From Sipunculus nudus (Eukaryota; Annelida; Sipuncula; Golfingiida; Sipunculidae): DNA of 64,000 nucleotides. Location of the stretch: the NCBI GenBank assembly GCA_026874595.1, contig CM049310.1:3472001-3536000 (forward strand), given 5' to 3'. This document shows positions 59,701 through 64,000 of this stretch, piece after piece; the stretch's first letter is position 1, and every line of letters begins with the position of its first letter. The position numbers and the translations under genes are program-made. The notes beneath the pieces were generated by a model, which made no database searches, had not been told where the DNA came from, and worked only from the letters and a program-made list of their open reading frames with translations.

Positions 59701-62700
59701 CGGTGTCAAGGCTGGTTAGGGAGAAGAAGTGAATGAATTTGGAAGTTACCGTCAACTGGTGACAGGTCGTTTTATGTCAACGATGGATTAGTTGAACACC
59801 GAGCGGGGTGTGTTATAAATTCTGCGAGGACATTATTAGTCCTGGAGAGAATATAGATAGTTGTAGCTGATCAGGGCGTTAGAAGATATACGTGATTGGT
59901 ATTTGTTGAAGACGTTGCTATTGTAAGATTGGAACCAGTCAACGACGACGATGGCCAATTGTTGGATGTTACAGGAATAAACCGTGTTCTTCAGTTCAGA
60001 CAACTAGTGATATTTTGGACTTTTCAGTGTGAAAGAACTCGGGAATATATGTCCGCTGCATGTGTGGTGTGACAGTTGCTCCTATTGTTAATATGATATT
60101 GTGATAGACGTGCTTACAATATATTTTTATCTTTTTTTTTGCACAGGGTTCACAGGTTTTACCAACCACCCGGGTTGGGTAAGATAGGTTTTACCCAAGC
60201 TTTTTTTTTTTCAAACCAATATATTCCCTAGTTTTAAACATATAGTTAATGTTAAAAAGACAACAATTTTATCATATATAATTTTTATTCTACACATTTC
60301 AATATCGTATAATTTCAGTATTACCTGGTTATAGTAACTAACCAGTGAGAGCAGCTCTAATCACTCTTCCTGTGAAAGAGTCATAAAAATCGAATGAAAC
60401 AAAATGATGGAATGACTTCTACGCTCCCGGGGCAGCTGAAATCTTGGGCTTCTAAAGAAGCAACTGATTTTCACGCTGCCTGTTTTGACCTTTTATGATA
60501 TATTTAGACACACGACAGTTCATTGTCCGCTGGCAAAAACGTGCGTATAATGTGACAAGCTGAAGCAGCCAACCAGATGCCAATAGACAAACACTCATCA
60601 GGCATCCTGGCTCCGCCCATAGCTGCGCTTCAAGCGCCGCTTGATGACAGTTTATGGTCAAATTTCAATTGCTCCCTCTGCATTCTCGCATCATCGACCG
60701 ATTCAATTATGACATTATGACTGTGTCAGCGTAGCCATGTATCTGTTGTCTGCAGAACTGAAACCAGCCAGAGAGGTGTGCACACAGCCTTTGTTGTTAC
60801 ATTTTGTTTGAATTACAGCTCACCGGCTGGGCACCCTATGTGCCCAAGGCCTTAAGCAAACCACGTCTGGGACAATTTCCCTCTGAGCCTGTGGCCTGTT
60901 CAGACGGTTACCGGGGCGATGAGCTGTCACTAAAAACGAAATTAACAAGATTGGCTCCGTGTATTCCTCGCTTGGCTGTGTCTTCCAGCACAAGGTCTCA
61001 TCTGATTGGACAAAAATACAGTGTTACCCTCTGGTGTAGCAATTCAGGATCATGGGTCATAACAAACAGCGCTTACGATATAGGTAGTAGGCCTATAGGT
61101 AAAGTGTAAAGAGCGTAAATGACTTCAAACAAGTAGCACATTGTACAGGCAATCTGGCTTGTATATAATATCAAATCGCCTGCAGTCCAGAAAACAAGCC
61201 TCTAGGTTTCCTCATTTCATAAACATTTGCTCATTTTGGTGTGGAGCAGTCTATCAGAACTGAACAAACATTCAGTGGAGCCAGAAGAAGCAACACTGCA
61301 ACAGCAGTGTGAAATTGTTTCATTAACTGCATGAAACATCCCTGTTGATAAATGATATGCTCTGCTGAGCCAAACATGAATTCAAGTGTGCCTGGAAAAT
61401 GGCTGCTTCTTGACTTGGGAGATGTGGTCCGAACCACTTGGCTTACAACCAACTTTGATAAAATGTATGTTTATAATAACTGCTTTCCAACCATGAAGAA
61501 ACTAAGGTAGGATCCTCATGTATAATAAAAGCATATAAACATATGAAAAACGTGGGCAGTTAACTGAATAAAATACTGTTTACCAGGTTTTACCCTGAAT
61601 AAATGTGAACCCTGATTTTGCACCTAAAAAAATATCATAGAATATTATCAAGTTATTTTGTGTTGTTTATGTCAGCATTAACTTTCCACTTGTCATATGT
61701 TTACTATTAATGTTATTGTATTATAAATAGTTATATTTATACTTTCAGGATGCCAGATATGTTTTTCATCCATTTTGAGGATGGGGTGCCATCTGACCAC
61801 ATTGGGTCGTATGATTTCTCCTTGGACTCTGATGTGTTTAGAGTGACAGGGGTAATCCGGTACAAGAGTGACCCTGATCACTTCACAGCCATGGTCAGGA
61901 GAACAGAGAGTAAGTGAAGCATTTACCATTTATTACCAAATTAAATTCAGTCAGGTTATGTTACATTTTGTTTAAATTTAGTTTTCTGAATATGTCATCA
62001 TCTGTGGTTTAAAAAAAATCAAAATTACTGATCTCACCCTTTGACCTGTCTGTCTGTTCTTGCAAAATTTATGGCCACTTCAACAGTTTTAATGTTAAAC
62101 CTCAGGGGTCTAAGATCAAGGATTGCTTAGGGAGATTGCAATCTCAGCTTTTCTTTGGTGTAGAACTCTTCTTCTTTATCATGCATGTGTTTGGTTTTAC
62201 AAAAATGCCATGAAGTCTATGGCCATCACCATATATGGTTATAAATTTAGTTTTCCCTAGCTGTTAAAACAATATTTATTTTCTTGAAAAAAATTATTTT
62301 TTTCATATGTGCAAATATGGGGGTTGGGGATCTTAAGATTAATACAAAGTATATATTTTATGTGGTCATATTATCAGCTAATTTTGTTCTTTATACTGTA
62401 TGTATTACAGCAAATGAGTGGATGCCTGTTGATGATCTAAAGAAAGAAGTCTGCAGTTTCAACAAAGACCAGCCAGATTTCCCAGGCAGCCAAGTCCATA
62501 TTGTGATGTGGGAGAGGATTCCAGAACAGAATGTACATCAAATACCAGGTTTACAGCATATGGTGATGCCCCCAGTGAACACCCAGGTCATGCCAGTTGG
62601 TTCCATGTTGTCACAGTCTGGTGTTAAAGTTCCATTGCAGCCCAAAATGCAACAGACAATCGTGATAGGATCACCCATTCCTGCTGCTAGGGAATTATGT

Positions 62701-64000
62701 TTTTCTAAAGACAATGGGTCCTCACCAAATGTGACTAATATTGTGCAAGTGCCTATAAATGTATCACAAATTGTCTCATCTCCACAGGTAGCACCAGTTG
62801 TCCTTCCAAAGTTGAGCCGTTGTATGGTACAAGCTCCAATCACTGAACAACTGCTGATACAGAACAGTAGTGGAGCTTCTCAGCCATCTAATCTCCCGAC
62901 TGAAGGTTCTAAGTCAGGCACAAAAACACCAGAAAACCAGCGCTTGAAAAGGATTGCAGAGCGATTGGCAACTTTAAAAACTGTCAAATCAACCCTCGCT
63001 ATGGGATTTCAGCCTAGAGTTGTTTCAACCACAGGTCATGTTCAGTTAAATGGTGGAACTGCTGTTGAAACAAATGTTAAATCTAATATTTTACCGGCAG
63101 CTAGTGCAGCCCATACAACCGCTAATTCATCAAGCCAACCTGTATCATATTTAGCAGCTGTACAGCCACTGCTTAAGAACTGTCGCCCAAGCATTCCAGA
63201 CATGACTCAAACCAGGAAGAGGGTCAGGAAAGACACCTTTGAAGGTTATGTCCCAAAGAGTAAACAGATTAAGACCTCAGACATCAAGCCCCCTACTAAT
63301 GAACTTGCAGATATGAAGGATAAAAATGTGACTTTCATTCAAGGAGCACCTAAAGCAGGGAACAAAATGGCTTCAGTTCCGTCAACGAAACCACTGAAAT
63401 CTGCACTTCGTTCTCCAAAGAAATCTAGTCCTAAAAGGAAAGTGGAATCAACTGCCAGGGTAAATGTTGCTAATATTGATGCGTCAGGAATGTGTGTGAA
63501 AGACTTGGTGCAACATTTGTGTAAACAACTGAAATTGAAGCCGGGCACAGAGGCTGTCCTGGTTGATGAAGATGGCAAAAAGATTACCATACAGAATCAA
63601 GTCCAGCCACAAGAGACGCAAGTGAAGCAGCCTGCCAAGTCAAAGAAGAGAAATAAGCCTGCTTGTTCCAAGTCCAACTGTTCCAAAAATGCTGTGATTA
63701 AACAAGATGTTGCATCAAATGACACTGAAAAAGGGAACCCATCTGTACAATCCAAACCTGAAAATAAACTAGCTGCAGTCACAGATGGTTCAAATTATCA
63801 CACTACGTTGGGTTCAAATAAATGTCAAGGTGAACTGGGTGACAGTTCAGTCAGTGGAGCTTGTCCTGTTGACCTGAATGATTTAATATCTTCACCTGTC
63901 CCTCTGTCAGCTGATAATGAAATGTTTATTAATGATTTGCTTGGTATCTCAAACACAGGTGATGCACCAAAAGAACCAGCCATAGGGGAGCAGTATGATC
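56643..64000 (+). CDS. USPL1: USPL1, SUMO isopeptidase, first five coding exons (3' end outside window)
   Basis: USPL1 is a cysteine protease of USP-like fold that removes SUMO rather than ubiquitin; in vertebrates it localises to Cajal bodies. Exons: 56643-56777, 57247-58499, 59016-59141, 61749-61909 and 62411 to the window end, about 1,088 residues, all phases consistent. Residues 15-50 form a Cys-pair module (CHVC, then CPDTKCTYPIG) like human CPAC with CEDLQCIYPLG. A disordered Lys/Ser/Asn-rich stretch follows. The catalytic Cys box is ALCWLHVVLVLLVHC (Cys286, codon 57,967-57,969). Next come DDVFNFLQPMMKCERG, CRNCGYKH, the His box DPDHFTAMVRR (His549, 61,879-61,881), WMPVDDL (Asp566, 62,431-62,433) and QVHIVMWERI, which closes the domain. 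A long Ser/Pro-rich tail has the basic stretch SPKKSSPKRKVE, a possible nuclear signal. It lacks about 40 N-terminal residues present in human. Confidence 0.93.
57247..58499 (+). CDS. USPL1: USPL1 coding exon 2: catalytic Cys
   Basis: Acceptor TATGCTTTCAG, donor AG|GTATAG. 417 codons run from CTYPIGKMKMDEC to NCGYKHLA. The first 200 residues are low-complexity and Lys/Ser/Asn-rich; the protease domain starts near YYRHWKNVDALCW. Unspliced read-through would stop eight codons later. Confidence 0.93.
59016..59141 (+). CDS. USPL1: USPL1 coding exon 3
   Basis: Acceptor CTTTTTTACAG, donor AG|GTATGT. It encodes HENPMVPFPAVPSDFTMARP and SCFNCNAKKQMMLLNIT, with an FNCNAKKQM zinc-finger-like half matching human NNCNSKSQI. 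Confidence 0.92.
59444..60074 (+). mobile_element. Candidate solo LTR
   Basis: A 631-bp stretch in the USPL1 intron with LTR-like anatomy: ends TGTCA and TGACA, a TATA box (TATAAATAG, 59,690-59,698) and a poly(A) signal (AATAAA, 59,976-59,981) downstream. Flanks GTTGT and GTTGC could be a one-mismatch 5-bp duplication. No internal coding region is present, so it would be a solo LTR left by recombination. Boundaries and strand are inferred. Confidence 0.5.
60136..60143. repeat. hAT target-site duplication, left
   Basis: TTTTTGCA, matching ATTTTGCA at 61,615-61,622 at seven of eight positions. Confidence 0.7.
60144..61614. mobile_element. Non-autonomous hAT-like transposon
   Basis: The ends are inverted: CAGGGTTCACAGG at the left and, read on the - strand, CAGGGTTCACATT at the right. 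CAGGG ends and an 8-bp near-perfect target duplication are the hAT signature. Subterminal CAGGTTTTACC words occur near both ends. The interior, including the 101-codon frame at 60,804-61,109, resembles no transposase; it may be captured or unrelated DNA. It lies inside the USPL1 intron between the catalytic Cys and His exons, 70 bp after the LTR. Confidence 0.7.
61615..61622. repeat. hAT target-site duplication, right
   Basis: ATTTTGCA; see the left copy at 60,136-60,143. Confidence 0.7.
61749..61909 (+). CDS. USPL1: USPL1 coding exon 4: catalytic His
   Basis: Acceptor TTATACTTTCAG, donor GAG A|GTAAGT. It encodes MPDMFFIHFEDGVPSDHIGS and onward to DPDHFTAMVRRTE, matching human PIFMLHFVEGLP and ANNHFITW. 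Confidence 0.93.
62411..64000 (+). CDS. USPL1: USPL1 coding exon 5: catalytic Asp and C-terminal tail (open at window end)
   Basis: Acceptor TGTATTACAG. It is open from NEWMPVDDLKKEVCSFNKDQ to the window edge with no stop in 529 codons. VHIVMWERI marks the end of the protease domain; the rest is a Ser/Pro/Val-rich disordered tail with basic clusters. Confidence 0.92.

Noticed and set aside
60804-61109. 101-codon frame inside the hAT element
   Set aside because: No resemblance to a transposase or to USPL1; the USPL1 exons at 59,141 and 61,749 join in phase without it.

Overview
This window is eukaryotic nuclear DNA: AT-rich, intron-rich and dense in repeats. Three vertebrate-like animal genes sit in long stretches of non-coding repeats. 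The gene content (USPL1, RITA1 and a Ku80 with a DNA-PKcs-type tail) and the repeat types (TGACCT-rich and GGTGGCGCCACC-rich tandem elements, SINE, L1/Tx1-like and CR1/L2-like LINEs, hAT and TIR elements) suggest a marine invertebrate, most likely a bivalve mollusc. That identification is inference.

Layout. (1) 1-33,449, + strand: the C-terminal half of XRCC5 (Ku80) in ten exons encoding about 329 residues. The N-terminal exons lie upstream of the window. Its introns hold four large minisatellites (30, 39, about 18/36 and 42 bp units), three copies of an AGCTCAGCTGACT-ended element, a SINE, a nested Helitron-like element and two larger tandem-repeat elements (278 and about 288 bp units). Its 3' UTR runs to about 34,960. 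(2) 35,163-41,218: a full-length but frameshifted L1/Tx1-like LINE on the - strand, with poly(A) tail and a 17-bp target duplication. (3) 41,625-43,010: a second copy of the GGCGCC-type repeat. (4) About 43,235-46,394, - strand: last exon and long 3' UTR of RITA1, with a promoter-like region near 47.4-47.5 kb. (5) 47.7-56.0 kb: repeat desert with AT microsatellites fused to LINE-tail stubs, a 31-bp minisatellite in opposed orientations, a decayed CR1/L2-like LINE inside that minisatellite, and a threefold 684-bp tandem block carrying a MITE. (6) About 56.2 kb to the window end, + strand: the first five coding exons of USPL1, a SUMO isopeptidase, with all three catalytic residues visible. One intron holds a solo LTR and a hAT element side by side.

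Most notable: two XRCC5 introns end in minisatellites that run right up to the 3' splice site of the next exon. In the first (4,711-6,535) almost every 30-bp unit carries a branch-point-like CTCAC, a pyrimidine tract and an AG, so about 60 acceptor-like modules precede the real acceptor, which is itself the last unit. The last 18 units are open and in frame with the exon. Several intronic repeats also carry dense nuclear-receptor half-sites: perfect AGGTCAnnnTGACCT palindromes near 3.3-4.2 kb and AGGTCA direct repeats at 24.8-26.9 kb.

The genes are not an operon. XRCC5 acts in end-joining repair, RITA1 in Notch/RBPJ and tubulin regulation, and USPL1 in SUMO removal. Exon limits come from reading-frame continuity, GT/AG sites and remembered family similarity; no search was run.
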